Assembly (NCBI GenBank): GCA_900771995.1
Contig: CAAGQC010000078.1
Coordinates: 6,560 to 70,559, forward strand
DNA length: 64,000 nucleotides
DNA from: Lachnospiraceae bacterium
Lineage (GTDB): Bacteria; Bacillota; Clostridia; Lachnospirales; Lachnospiraceae
Reading direction: 5' to 3'
Shown here in pieces: positions 1 to 5,440 of the stretch. Made by a program: the position numbers and the translations under genes. Numbering within the stretch: the stretch's first letter is position 1; each line of letters opens with the position of its first letter. The notes beneath the pieces were generated by a model that was given only the letters and a program-made list of their open reading frames with translations, was not told the DNA's origin and did no database searches.

Positions 1-2
1 AC

Positions 3-95
3 GTTAAGTTCAAGACAGGCAGAAGTCTTTCCAAACAAATATCTGCGTCGGACTACAGTACATTTACAGAATGTGCGTGGGTTGTAGAGCCATAA
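3..95 (+). CDS. 3' end of an unidentified gene (partial)
   Basis: An open frame enters from the left edge and ends at TAA 93-95, giving 30 residues ending ECAWVVEP. The start lies outside the window. The composition looks like protein and the stop is followed by noncoding DNA, but 30 residues are too few to name a family. It could be the last gene of the upstream part of the mobile element. The alternative frame 1 also stays open to 87, so the frame choice is tentative. Confidence 0.35.
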   Translation, partial: VKFKTGRSLSKQISASDYSTFTECAWVVEP

Positions 96-164
96 ATCTA
101 TAGACAATCGAAAGTCTTATAAAATATTCGTATCGGAAATATATGTGCCTATACGGTACATGCG

Positions 165-195
165 GGTGGAAACCACCATAAAACCTGTTTTTTTT
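165..195 (+). terminator. Possible terminator hairpin
   Basis: GGTGG-aaa-CCACC (165-177) is followed 9 nt later by a run of nine T (187-195). The gap between stem and T-run makes it a weak terminator. It would separate the partial gene at the left edge from the structured RNA region that follows. Confidence 0.35.
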
Positions 196-196
196 T

Positions 197-228
197 GTTA
201 CTCTTGCAAAAAAAGTGTGTATTGAAAT
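197..228 (+). repeat. Solitary CRISPR-repeat-like unit 1
   Basis: This 32-nt unit begins GTTACTCTTGCAAA and ends GTGTGTATTGAAAT. It has the layout of type I-C CRISPR repeats: a short central stem-loop, then a 3' tag ending ATTGAAA(C/T). The stem ACTCTT/AAAAGT has one mismatch. It closely matches the unit at 1976-2006, including the GCAA loop. There is no neighbouring array and no cas gene, so it is a stand-alone unit. Family resemblance is from known repeat structure; function is inference. Confidence 0.5.
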
Positions 229-233
229 GATGA

Positions 234-333
234 GTCCTGTGACGGTTCTGACAGGACGGTAAACTAAAATGTGACCGAGTGCATGAGAGGTGTGACGGTT
301 CCGACACCTCATAAAAAAATAAAAGTGACCGAG
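234..333 (+). ncRNA. Two tandem pseudoknot-like RNA motifs
   Basis: Two units, 53 nt apart, share the same plan. Unit 1 has stem GTCCTGT/ACAGGAC (234-240, 251-257), loop GACGGTTCTG, an A-rich linker and tail GTGACCGAG (271-279). Unit 2 has stem GAGGTGT/ACACCTC (287-293, 304-310), loop GACGGTTCCG and the same tail (325-333). The stem bases differ but stay paired, while loop and tail are conserved; loop CGGTT can pair with tail GACCG. That is H-type pseudoknot geometry. A terminator follows at 342-368. Confidence 0.6.
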
Positions 334-341
334 CGAAGACG

Positions 342-368
342 GCGGACGCATCAGCGTCCGCTTTTTTT
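342..368 (+). terminator. Intrinsic terminator after the structured RNA
   Basis: GCGGACGC-atca-GCGTCCGC followed by seven T. This is a strong stem and T-run, placed between the tandem pseudoknots and the next gene. A short RNA covering about 197-368 could be released here. Confidence 0.85.
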
Positions 369-406
369 GTTTCTTTCTATTCCACATTCTTCATCATATC
401 CCCACA

Positions 407-428
407 GGTCTGTTGCACAGACCGGGTG
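407..428 (+). promoter_or_regulatory. Conserved leader hairpin, copy 1
   Basis: GGTCTG-TTGCA-CAGACC followed by GGGTG. An almost identical hairpin with the same tail lies at 2103-2124, also between a terminator and a small gene. It sits about 50 nt before the gene at 478. Repeated position and sequence suggest a 5' regulatory element, but its activity is unknown. Confidence 0.5.
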
Positions 429-477
429 ATGATATAATTCGCAAAATCTTATCACTGCAAGAAAGGACAATGACCTT

Positions 478-741
478 ATGAAAATAAAATCTGCTGACAG
501 CTCCGACTTATTAAAAAGATTAAACGAAATTGACGAAGAACTCCAGGACTTCCATATATCTGCACACAAATGTGATTTGCTATACAAAGAACAGGACGCC
601 ATAAAAACAATATTACACCGAAAACATATTATCGAAACACCTGCAACACCTGCTATGACAACAGGTATCCCACAGACAGGAAAAAGCAGGGATATAGGAA
701 CAGATGTAAAAGACTATCACAATAACAGCAAGAAAGGATGA
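478..741 (+). CDS. Small hypothetical protein of mobile element
   Basis: 87 residues, charged and helical. Residues 1-45 (LLKRLNEIDEELQDF) look like a short coiled coil and the C-terminal third is low-complexity (Thr, Gly, Lys). The ribosome site is AGAAAGGAC, 8 nt before ATG. It lies 6 nt before the gene at 748, so the two are probably co-transcribed. I recognise no family. The position behind the RNA/terminator module at 197-428 is its main clue. Confidence 0.6.
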   Translation: MKIKSADSSDLLKRLNEIDEELQDFHISAHKCDLLYKEQDAIKTILHRKHIIETPATPAMTTGIPQTGKSRDIGTDVKDYHNNSKKG

Positions 742-747
742 ACAAAT

Positions 748-1272
748 ATGTCAAAATATAAAAGAACAGTAGTATGCTTAAAAGATTACACAGAGAACGG
801 AGTCCTTTACTGGTCTTCTGGTAAGGTATACGGACTGGGAGTATACAAACACAATACCTGGGATATAGAAACCAATCAGGGAGACAAGCACAAAGTCGGC
901 GACGGCTGCCCGTTAGAAGATTTTTACACAGCTTTTGCACTTACGAACAAAATAACCCTCACAGATGCCGTAATACTGGCATTCAACAACGGCTACTTTA
1001 CTGAAGAGAAAATTCGACAGGGAAATCTGCTGGATTTAGAAAATGCAGACCTTGATGACGAATCAGAATATGAATCCATCTGCGAGGACATAGAAGCCGA
1101 GATAGAAGACCTGATTACATCCGGAAGAGACCCCGAACGGGCAAAGAAATATTTAGAAGACATACTGCCAATCTGTGAGTATGACGGCTACAATGCATTC
1201 CTGCCAGTTCTTTCCGAGTGGATTGCAATAGCCACGAACAAAATGATTGAGAACGATAGGGAAAAAAGATAA
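748..1272 (+). CDS. Hypothetical protein of mobile element
   Basis: 174 residues. Residues 5-60 look beta-rich, like a small SH3-type barrel (GVLYWSSGKVYGLGVY). Residues 90-130 are very acidic, with many Asp and Glu, and the C-terminal 45 residues are helical. The acidic helix could mimic nucleic acid or bind a basic partner, but that is speculation. It follows the gene at 478 with a good AAGGATG site, and no family is recognised. It does not resemble ToxN/CptN toxins, which was checked because of the upstream tandem RNA and terminator. Confidence 0.65.
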   Translation: MSKYKRTVVCLKDYTENGVLYWSSGKVYGLGVYKHNTWDIETNQGDKHKVGDGCPLEDFYTAFALTNKITLTDAVILAFNNGYFTEEKIRQGNLLDLENADLDDESEYESICEDIEAEIEDLITSGRDPERAKKYLEDILPICEYDGYNAFLPVLSEWIAIATNKMIENDREKR

Positions 1273-1406
1273 AAAACATAAACATAACTGAATTTCTTTC
1301 ATACAAAAACTTAGACCAAAAACAAGCAAATATGATACTGGAAATGACAGGACTTCATCGAATGGTACAAAGAAAGATTAGTAAATTACACATAAACTCA
1401 CAATAG
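1269..1406 (+). pseudogene. Short open frame without a normal start
   Basis: An open frame of 45 codons begins with ATA codons overlapping the previous stop and ends at TAG 1404-1406. The residues (ITEFLSYKNLDQKQANMI) look like real protein, but the first ATG is only at 1332, leaving 24 residues. It is either a remnant that lost its start or a gene using a rare start codon coupled to its neighbour. Confidence 0.3.
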
Positions 1407-1420
1407 AAAGGAATAACACT

Positions 1421-1768
1421 ATGAGTGATGAAATCAAAATAGAACTCATCAAAGACGACAGCACAAAAAATTGTATCCGTATCTCATGTAGAAATCTGAT
1501 TGTAGTAGATAATTCTTTACATGCTGCAATAGAAAAATTCGATACAAAATTAGAACGTAGACTCCGACTCGGCTGGGACCAGGCAGAGAGAATAGAAAAG
1601 TCCATACAACAGGTCTATGAAAAGAACAACCAAAATGAAGAATTTGACAAATTCCTGCAGGAAAACCATGACAGAATAAATGCAATGGTTCCCCAAAACC
1701 CATCCATTGCAAAAGACGACGAAAGAAGTTTGATTGTGACAGATGATATGAAAAGGAGACGAACATGA
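1421..1768 (+). CDS. Hypothetical protein of mobile element
   Basis: 115 residues, with AGAAAGGAATAACACT before ATG. A beta-type N-terminus (IKIELIKDDSTKNCIRISC) is followed by a long charged helix and a basic end (MKRRRT). The stop codon overlaps the ATG of a broken downstream frame (ATGA at 1765-1768), typical of translational coupling. No family is recognised; the helix-rich basic form would fit a small DNA- or RNA-binding accessory protein. Confidence 0.6.
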   Translation: MSDEIKIELIKDDSTKNCIRISCRNLIVVDNSLHAAIEKFDTKLERRLRLGWDQAERIEKSIQQVYEKNNQNEEFDKFLQENHDRINAMVPQNPSIAKDDERSLIVTDDMKRRRT

Positions 1769-1830
1769 ACTACACAGAAAAATAGCTTGCCAGAATAGAA
1801 GCAAACAGCAAATTGATTGATGTTTGCTAG
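1765..1830 (+). pseudogene. Small gene broken by an early amber stop
   Basis: ATG at 1765 overlaps the previous stop and has the strong site AAAGGAGACGAAC. The frame reads six codons, meets TAG at 1783-1785, then continues open for 14 more codons to TAG 1828-1830. A strong start with almost no product suggests a decayed gene, or a short coupled peptide. Confidence 0.4.
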
Positions 1831-1863
1831 GGTATATTTTTTGAGAAATTTTACAAAAAACTA

Positions 1864-1896
1864 TTTACTTTTTGACAAAAATGTGTATAATATAAT
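1864..1896 (+). promoter_or_regulatory. Promoter of the second repeat/RNA module
   Basis: TTTACT (1864-1869), 16 nt, TATAAT (1886-1891), with an overlapping TTGACA at 1872 and a second TATAAT at 1891. The exact -35/-10 pair is uncertain. Transcription would start near 1900, just ahead of the two CRISPR-repeat-like units at 1916 and 1976. Confidence 0.55.
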
Positions 1897-1915
1897 TATA
1901 AGGTCAGTAATGACT

Positions 1916-1954
1916 TTCACTTTTTCGCTTATGTGAGGAAGTGCGTATTGAAAA
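1916..1954 (+). repeat. CRISPR-repeat-like unit 2 (degenerate)
   Basis: It begins TTCACTTTTTC and ends GTGCGTATTGAAAA. Nine bases pair (CACTTTTTC with GAGGAAGTG, two as G-T wobbles) around a larger loop, and the GTGNGTATTGAAA tag is kept. Only 21 nt separate it from unit 3, shorter than a normal spacer. Confidence 0.4.
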
Positions 1955-1975
1955 GAAAAGTAGTAGTACTACAAA

Positions 1976-2006
1976 GTCACTCTTGCAAAAGAGTGTGTAT
2001 TGAAAC
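1976..2006 (+). repeat. Solitary CRISPR-repeat-like unit 3
   Basis: A 31-nt unit beginning GTCACTCTTGCAAAAGAGTG and ending TGTATTGAAAC. The stem CACTCTT-gcaa-AAGAGTG is a perfect 7 bp with a 4-nt loop, and the 3' end matches the type I-C repeat tag. It is the best of the three units. A terminator follows at 2039. Confidence 0.5.
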
Positions 2007-2038
2007 GATGAAATTAGCTTTAAGAGCTAACTAAAAGA

Positions 2039-2068
2039 GGCGAACGCCATAAGGCGTAAGCCTTTTTT
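2039..2068 (+). terminator. Intrinsic terminator of the second RNA module
   Basis: GGCGAACGCC-ataa-GGCGTAAGCC followed by six T. It closes the module 1864-2068, the same order as promoter-unit-terminator in the first module. A smaller hairpin (TTAGCT/AGCTAA, about 2013-2030) lies before it. Confidence 0.75.
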
Positions 2069-2102
2069 AGTTTCAACCCAAGACTTTTACCATGTCCTTT
2101 TG

Positions 2103-2124
2103 GGTCTGCTGTACAGACCGGGTG
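2103..2124 (+). promoter_or_regulatory. Conserved leader hairpin, copy 2
   Basis: GGTCTG-CTGTA-CAGACC followed by GGGTG, matching the copy at 407-428 in all but two loop bases. It lies 47 nt before the small gene at 2171. Confidence 0.5.
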
Positions 2125-2170
2125 CAATACGAAAAAGAAAGGCTGTCGTTAGACAGAATGGTAAAGAATT

Positions 2171-2347
2171 ATGGATCGAGATATGGACTTATGGAATGCT
2201 CTACAGAAGCACATGGGGCATAATGTGAAAATCACGTTCGAGGGTGCGGAAGATAACCCCGAAAATATCTTACTGCAATGTGAGGACTGCCATTTCGATA
2301 TTTTGAGTGCTGACATTGAGACCGTGTGTGCAAGGGAGGATTGTTGA
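2171..2347 (+). CDS. Small Cys-containing hypothetical protein
   Basis: 58 residues from ATG 2171 to TGA 2345-2347. It is acidic, with a CEDC pair (residues 37-40) and a last residue Cys, which would allow metal binding but is not a known zinc motif. The start is preceded by GGTAAAGAATT, a weak ribosome site. It sits behind the second copy of the repeat/RNA module, as the gene at 478 does behind the first. No family is recognised. Confidence 0.5.
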   Translation: MDRDMDLWNALQKHMGHNVKITFEGAEDNPENILLQCEDCHFDILSADIETVCAREDC

Positions 2348-2450
2348 CAGAGGAATAAGGAAAAGCATACCGCAAAGAATAATAGCATACTCCATTGACT
2401 GCATAACAAAATTTGTGTATAATTTTACTATCACAGAAGGAGGTGCTTTT

Positions 2451-2714
2451 ATGCCGACCATTAAATCAAGTGCTGACTTGCGGAACAATTATAATGAAAT
2501 ATCGACCTACTGTCATAACTACCCGGAACCTGTTTTTATTACGAAGAATGGAAAAGGTGACCTTGCTGTAATGAGCATTGAGGCATACGAAGAATTAACC
2601 AGCCGCTTTGAACTATATAGCCAGATTAAGGAAGGAATGGATGATATTGCCGCTGGCAATACCAGACCGTTCCAAGAAGCCATGGCTGATATTCGGAACC
2701 GTCGCAGAAGATGA
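2451..2714 (+). CDS. Antitoxin, Phd/YefM family
   Basis: 87 residues. The N-terminal region (IKSSADLRNNYNEISTYC, then PVFITKNGKGDLAVMSIEAYEEL) is the Phd/YefM fold, which binds its own promoter; the C-terminal helix (residues 50-87) would wrap the toxin. ATG 2451 is chosen over upstream starts because of GAAGGAGGTGCTTTT directly before it. Its stop overlaps the toxin start by four bases. Toxin-antitoxin pairs of this kind are expected to be autoregulated and to stabilise a mobile element. Family assignment is firm; the exact toxin target is not shown. Confidence 0.88.
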   Translation: MPTIKSSADLRNNYNEISTYCHNYPEPVFITKNGKGDLAVMSIEAYEELTSRFELYSQIKEGMDDIAAGNTRPFQEAMADIRNRRRR

Positions 2715-3043
2715 ATTATCAGGTACACATCACCAAAACTGCGGAGCATGACATTGCGAAAGCAGCAGATTACATCGAATTTGTCTTGAAGAACCCACAG
2801 GCAGCAGACCATCTGTTGGATGTTGCAACGGAAAAAATCGGTGAACTGACCCAGATGCCGGAGAAACTGCAGCTGGTGGATGACCCCGTTTTGGCTGGGT
2901 GGGGAATCCGATTTATTATGGTAAACAATTATCTTGCGTTTTATACCATAGACGAAGACAAGAAGGTGGTAATCATTGTACGTTTTCTTTATCAAAAAAG
3001 CAACTGGAACACCATTCTTCGACAAGGCTTTTCACTCATTTAA
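2711..3043 (+). CDS. Toxin, RelE/ParE superfamily
   Basis: 110 residues, overlapping the antitoxin by ATGA. The sequence YQVHITKTAEHDIAKAADYIEF at the start, and the later GIRFIMVNNYLAFYTIDEDKKVVIIVRFLYQ, are the typical RelE/ParE fold with its final beta strands. RelE proteins cut mRNA on the ribosome and ParE proteins poison gyrase; I cannot decide between them from sequence alone. The gene ends at a terminator (3042-3070), so the pair is a closed two-gene unit. Confidence 0.85.
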   Translation: MNYQVHITKTAEHDIAKAADYIEFVLKNPQAADHLLDVATEKIGELTQMPEKLQLVDDPVLAGWGIRFIMVNNYLAFYTIDEDKKVVIIVRFLYQKSNWNTILRQGFSLI

Positions 3044-3070
3044 GGAACCTGCTTTTGCAGGTTCTTTTTT
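3042..3070 (+). terminator. Terminator of the toxin-antitoxin pair
   Basis: GGAACCTGC-tttt-GCAGGTTC followed by TTTTT. Its left arm starts at the last bases of the toxin gene. Confidence 0.88.
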
Positions 3071-3118
3071 GCAGTCCGCCGGACTGCCGACAGGATGCTT
3101 GGAAGGAGTGTGGCAAAT

Positions 3119-3424
3119 ATGAGGAAGAGAATGCTTTCAGGTATCAGAGACTTATGGATTGTCCTGTTCTGTCTGATGGAGAGAACGTTATTACAGATTC
3201 TTCTTGCAGTACCCGTTCCGGTCAGAATGGTTCTTGCGGGAGTACTGGCAGCAAAGTATTTGGAGTGTCTGTTTTGCACAAGCCTTAGTATGACAATCCT
3301 TACCGTTGTGATGACGGTCTTTGTCGCAACAAATATCAAGAAGTGGAACGCAGAATTTCAGATCATATATGTGACAGCAAGACTCAGAAAGCGTTCACGG
3401 AAAAAGGTATATAATTTTATTTAG
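3119..3424 (+). CDS. Small membrane protein of mobile element
   Basis: 101 residues from ATG 3119, with GGAAGGAGTGTGGCAAAT before it. A basic N-terminus (MRKRML) is followed by hydrophobic stretches at about residues 14-50 and 58-78, then a basic tail ending RKRSRKKVYNFI. This suggests two or three membrane helices with positive ends in the cytoplasm. No family is recognised. It is followed by a terminator at 3439 and then by 1.1 kb of noncoding repeat DNA. Confidence 0.55.
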   Translation: MRKRMLSGIRDLWIVLFCLMERTLLQILLAVPVPVRMVLAGVLAAKYLECLFCTSLSMTILTVVMTVFVATNIKKWNAEFQIIYVTARLRKRSRKKVYNFI

Positions 3425-3438
3425 AATAAAGAATCTAC

Positions 3439-3466
3439 GGGCAGCCGAAAGGCCGCCCATTTTTTT
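3439..3466 (+). terminator. Intrinsic terminator
   Basis: GGGC-a-GCC-gaaa-GGC-c-GCCC followed by seven T after an AT pair. It closes the small membrane protein gene. Confidence 0.85.
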
Positions 3467-3476
3467 AGGCAGGTAA

Positions 3477-3754
3477 TGTACCACCTTTGGGCGCAGAATG
3501 AGCCACGGATTGTACCAGGTCTGGGTTGAACTTTTCCGGGGCAGAGAATGTACCACTTTTGGGTTTATTTTGGTACATTTCCTGTACCAGAAGTGGAACA
3601 GAAAAACAGATACCCAAAAATGGAACAATGATGTACCAAAACAGTCCCAGACTTGGTACAATGATTGCACCAAGAAGGAAAGGACTGGCTTTTCCTATAC
3701 TTGTGTACCAATATGCGCCCAAGATTGACCCAAATCTGGGCGGAAACTGGTACA
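3477..3754. repeat. TGTACCA iteron-like array
   Basis: TGTACCA occurs at 3477, 3511, 3549, 3583, 3632 and 3704, and its complement TGGTACA at 3571, 3654 and 3748: nine exact copies in 278 bp. A tenth lies at 4451, beside the promoter at 4481. Flanking bases are partly repeated too (TTTGGG and GCAGA nearby). Open frames here are incidental. Spaced copies in both orientations suggest multiple binding sites for an initiator, partition or conjugation protein of the element. Confidence 0.6.
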
Positions 3755-3913
3755 GGGAATGGTTCACTTTTGAAAGAAAAAGGTATGGCACGATGCACAG
3801 AACGACTGGCAGCGGTCACATATTTTTAGAAGGTTCCCGTAAGGGAACTTATTTTTTAGGGCAAGCTGCGCAGAACCCTACGGTGCAGTCAAAGGTCTGC
3901 GCAAAGAACTTTC

Positions 3914-4093
3914 TTGTAAACATTGTTTACAAATTTTGCAAATAACGTCCCGTTTACACGTCGTCACAGACCCTTACGGCTTGTAAACAAGTTCACTTAA
4001 AAAATGCCCGTTTTACGGGCGTTCTGGCACTCTCGTTTACAGCTGTAAACAATGTTTACAGAAAAGTGCCAATATTCTGACGGCTCGTTTACA
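3914..4093. repeat. TGTAAAC array with palindromes
   Basis: TGTAAAC or its complement GTTTACA occurs at 3915, 3925, 3952, 3982, 4035, 4044, 4054 and 4087. Copies 3915 and 3925 form the perfect palindrome TTGTAAACATTGTTTACAA; copies 4044 and 4054 form a similar pair. The array is distinct from the TGTACCA set just upstream. Together they fill most of the gene-free stretch 3467-4480. Confidence 0.6.
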
Positions 4094-4170
4094 GGCTCAA
4101 ACCCGTATAGTTACGGGGTTTTCGCAGAAATCTCATTGCTTTCTCCGCTAAAGGCTCCGGAAAGCAAAAA

Positions 4171-4309
4171 GGGCATAAGAGGTTGTGACGCAGCTTCGCT
4201 GCGGTCGGCATAGCCGACGCAACCTCTTACTGCGCTACACTTCGCGTAGCTTGCCCTTGAAACGTCCACCGGACGTTCCTACGGGTGCCCTGAAACGAGC
4301 ATAGCTCGT
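4171..4309. other. Cluster of nested and serial hairpins
   Basis: An outer stem GGGCA/TGCCC (4171-4175, 4252-4256) encloses AAGAGGTTG/CAACCTCTT (4177-4185, 4220-4228). That stem holds two hairpins, CGCAGC-ttc-GCTGCG (4189-4203) and GTCGGC-ata-GCCGAC (4204-4218). A third, GCTAC/GTAGC (4234-4250), lies beside it. AACGTCC-acc-GGACGTT (4261-4277) and ACGAGC-ata-GCTCGT (4295-4309) follow. No T-run is present, so these are not terminators. Such clusters occur at transfer origins and single-strand origins. Confidence 0.6.
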
Positions 4310-4480
4310 CACGTCTCCGACGTAATTTAATGAAAAATGATTTTGAAAAGAGACCTAAAAAATAAGAGAAGCTGCACCTTACGGCAGATTTATTTTTCAC
4401 AAAATCATTTTCCAAAAGATAATCAGTGAAGAAAGGATCGAAAAAACAGTTGTACCAACGAGTGGTTGTAGGAAGAATGT

Positions 4481-4509
4481 TTGACATCCTGTGTCGGAAC
4501 ATTCATAAT
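4481..4509 (+). promoter_or_regulatory. Promoter with overlapping operator
   Basis: TTGACA (4481-4486), 17 nt, CATAAT (4504-4509). An inverted repeat GAATGTT/AACATTC spans the -35 and spacer, and a TGTACCA copy lies at 4451. It drives the gene at 4554, about 45 nt downstream of the -10 box. Confidence 0.7.
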
Positions 4510-4553
4510 AAACTACAGGATAAAAGTAAGGGAAAGCGAAAGGAGAAAGCAGC

Positions 4554-4895
4554 ATGGAATTAGAGAAGTTTGAGGAAGTATATCAGGTACTGGAAGCACA
4601 GAAGGAAAAGGACGAGACTGCTGCAGAACTGTATGCAGATGTAAAAGAGTTTGCCTACAAGTATGCAACGATGCGGTATCGGTTCAGTGAAATGAGCAGA
4701 GAAGAGAAAGCCGAGAACGACAGCTACCGCACCAGTCAGCACAACCGGTTCATGGACAGCGTCCGTATCTATTTCCGTTATCTACAGAACAACGGGGTGA
4801 GCGTGCCGGACATCAGCAAGCTGGAAGCGGATCGGAAGATTTTTGGTAATTTTGCCTGCTACTATATTTTCCGCATTGAGTGTGAACAGGCATAA
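4554..4895 (+). CDS. Hypothetical helical protein of mobile element
   Basis: 113 residues, almost entirely charged helix, with a heptad-like N-terminus (EKFEEVYQVLEAQKEKDETAAELYADV). The ribosome site AAAGGAGAAAGCAGC precedes ATG. It is transcribed from its own promoter next to an inverted repeat and a TGTACCA copy, so it may respond to, or be, the protein that reads these sites; that is inference. No family is recognised. A promoter for the next unit starts 35 nt after its stop. Confidence 0.6.
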   Translation: MELEKFEEVYQVLEAQKEKDETAAELYADVKEFAYKYATMRYRFSEMSREEKAENDSYRTSQHNRFMDSVRIYFRYLQNNGVSVPDISKLEADRKIFGNFACYYIFRIECEQA

Positions 4896-4929
4896 AGAAA
4901 AGCCTGTTCCCCCAAAACCGCCCATCCTC

Positions 4930-5125
4930 TTGACAAAACCGAAAAAGTGTGCTAATTTCTGAGTAGGTTGAGACATCAAGTTACTTGTGTCTCTTTTTTT
5001 GACTGATAATTCAGGAAAAAAAGAGATCAGGTTCAGATGTATGTTTCAGCTTTGGGAAAGTGCAAAAAGAAATTTAAACATACATCTGGGTTTGTTTTAG
5101 AAACAAGTCGGATGTATGTTTTTTT
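4930..5125 (+). promoter_or_regulatory. Attenuator-type leader, copy 1
   Basis: Promoter TTGACA (4930) - 17 nt - TAATTT (4953). The transcript would begin near 4965 and meet a terminator hairpin at once (GAGACATCAAG/CTTGTGTCTC, 4970-4993, seven T). AGATGTATGTTT (5035-5046) can pair with AAACATACATCT (5076-5087). The latter can instead pair with GGATGTATGTT (5110-5120) to form a second terminator with a T-run to 5125. Mutually exclusive hairpins are the hallmark of attenuation. The same layout recurs at 5788-6039. Confidence 0.65.
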
Positions 5126-5183
5126 ATGAAATCAGACGGCGGCGTGGACTATCAGAAAAAACGGATGCAAAGGAGAAAAACGG

Positions 5184-5435
5184 ATGAGCGGCAACACGCA
5201 AAAAGAAGAAATCTACAGAACAGCAATGCAGATTTGCAGAATGTGGGGAGTGGCAGAAACTTTGGATAGCGGGATACCGCCTTATGAAACTCCAATATCT
5301 ACACAGTCTGCGGAGAATGAAAAACTGGTTCTGCAATGGGCAGAAGAATATGTACAGCTACGTGAGAATGGCGAAGAACTCTGGAGATTCTTTGAAAAGA
5401 AGATAAAGAATCTACGCAAGCCGGAGCAGAACTAG
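5184..5435 (+). CDS. Hypothetical protein behind attenuator leader
   Basis: 83 residues with AAAGGAGAAAAACGG before ATG. Helical; RMWGVAETLDSGIPPYETPI in the middle and an EELWRFFEKKIKNLRK amphipathic end. No family is recognised. It is the only gene between the copy 1 leader and the origin-like array at 5441, a position where small copy-number or replication-control proteins are often found; that role is inference. Confidence 0.55.
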   Translation: MSGNTQKEEIYRTAMQICRMWGVAETLDSGIPPYETPISTQSAENEKLVLQWAEEYVQLRENGEELWRFFEKKIKNLRKPEQN

Positions 5436-5440
5436 CAGCA

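Noticed and set aside
234..1272. Type III toxin-antitoxin (ToxIN/CptIN)
   Set aside because: The RNA-terminator-gene order fits, but the 87- and 174-residue proteins show no resemblance to ToxN/CptN that I can see, and only two repeat units exist.
197..2006. A true CRISPR array
   Set aside because: Units are 1.7 kb apart or separated by 21 bp, differ from each other, and no cas gene or spacer series is present.
3526..3945. Open frames of up to 139 codons across the TGTACCA array
   Set aside because: They occur in several phases and both strands, follow the repeats, lack ribosome sites and have odd composition (many Tyr, Trp, Gly).
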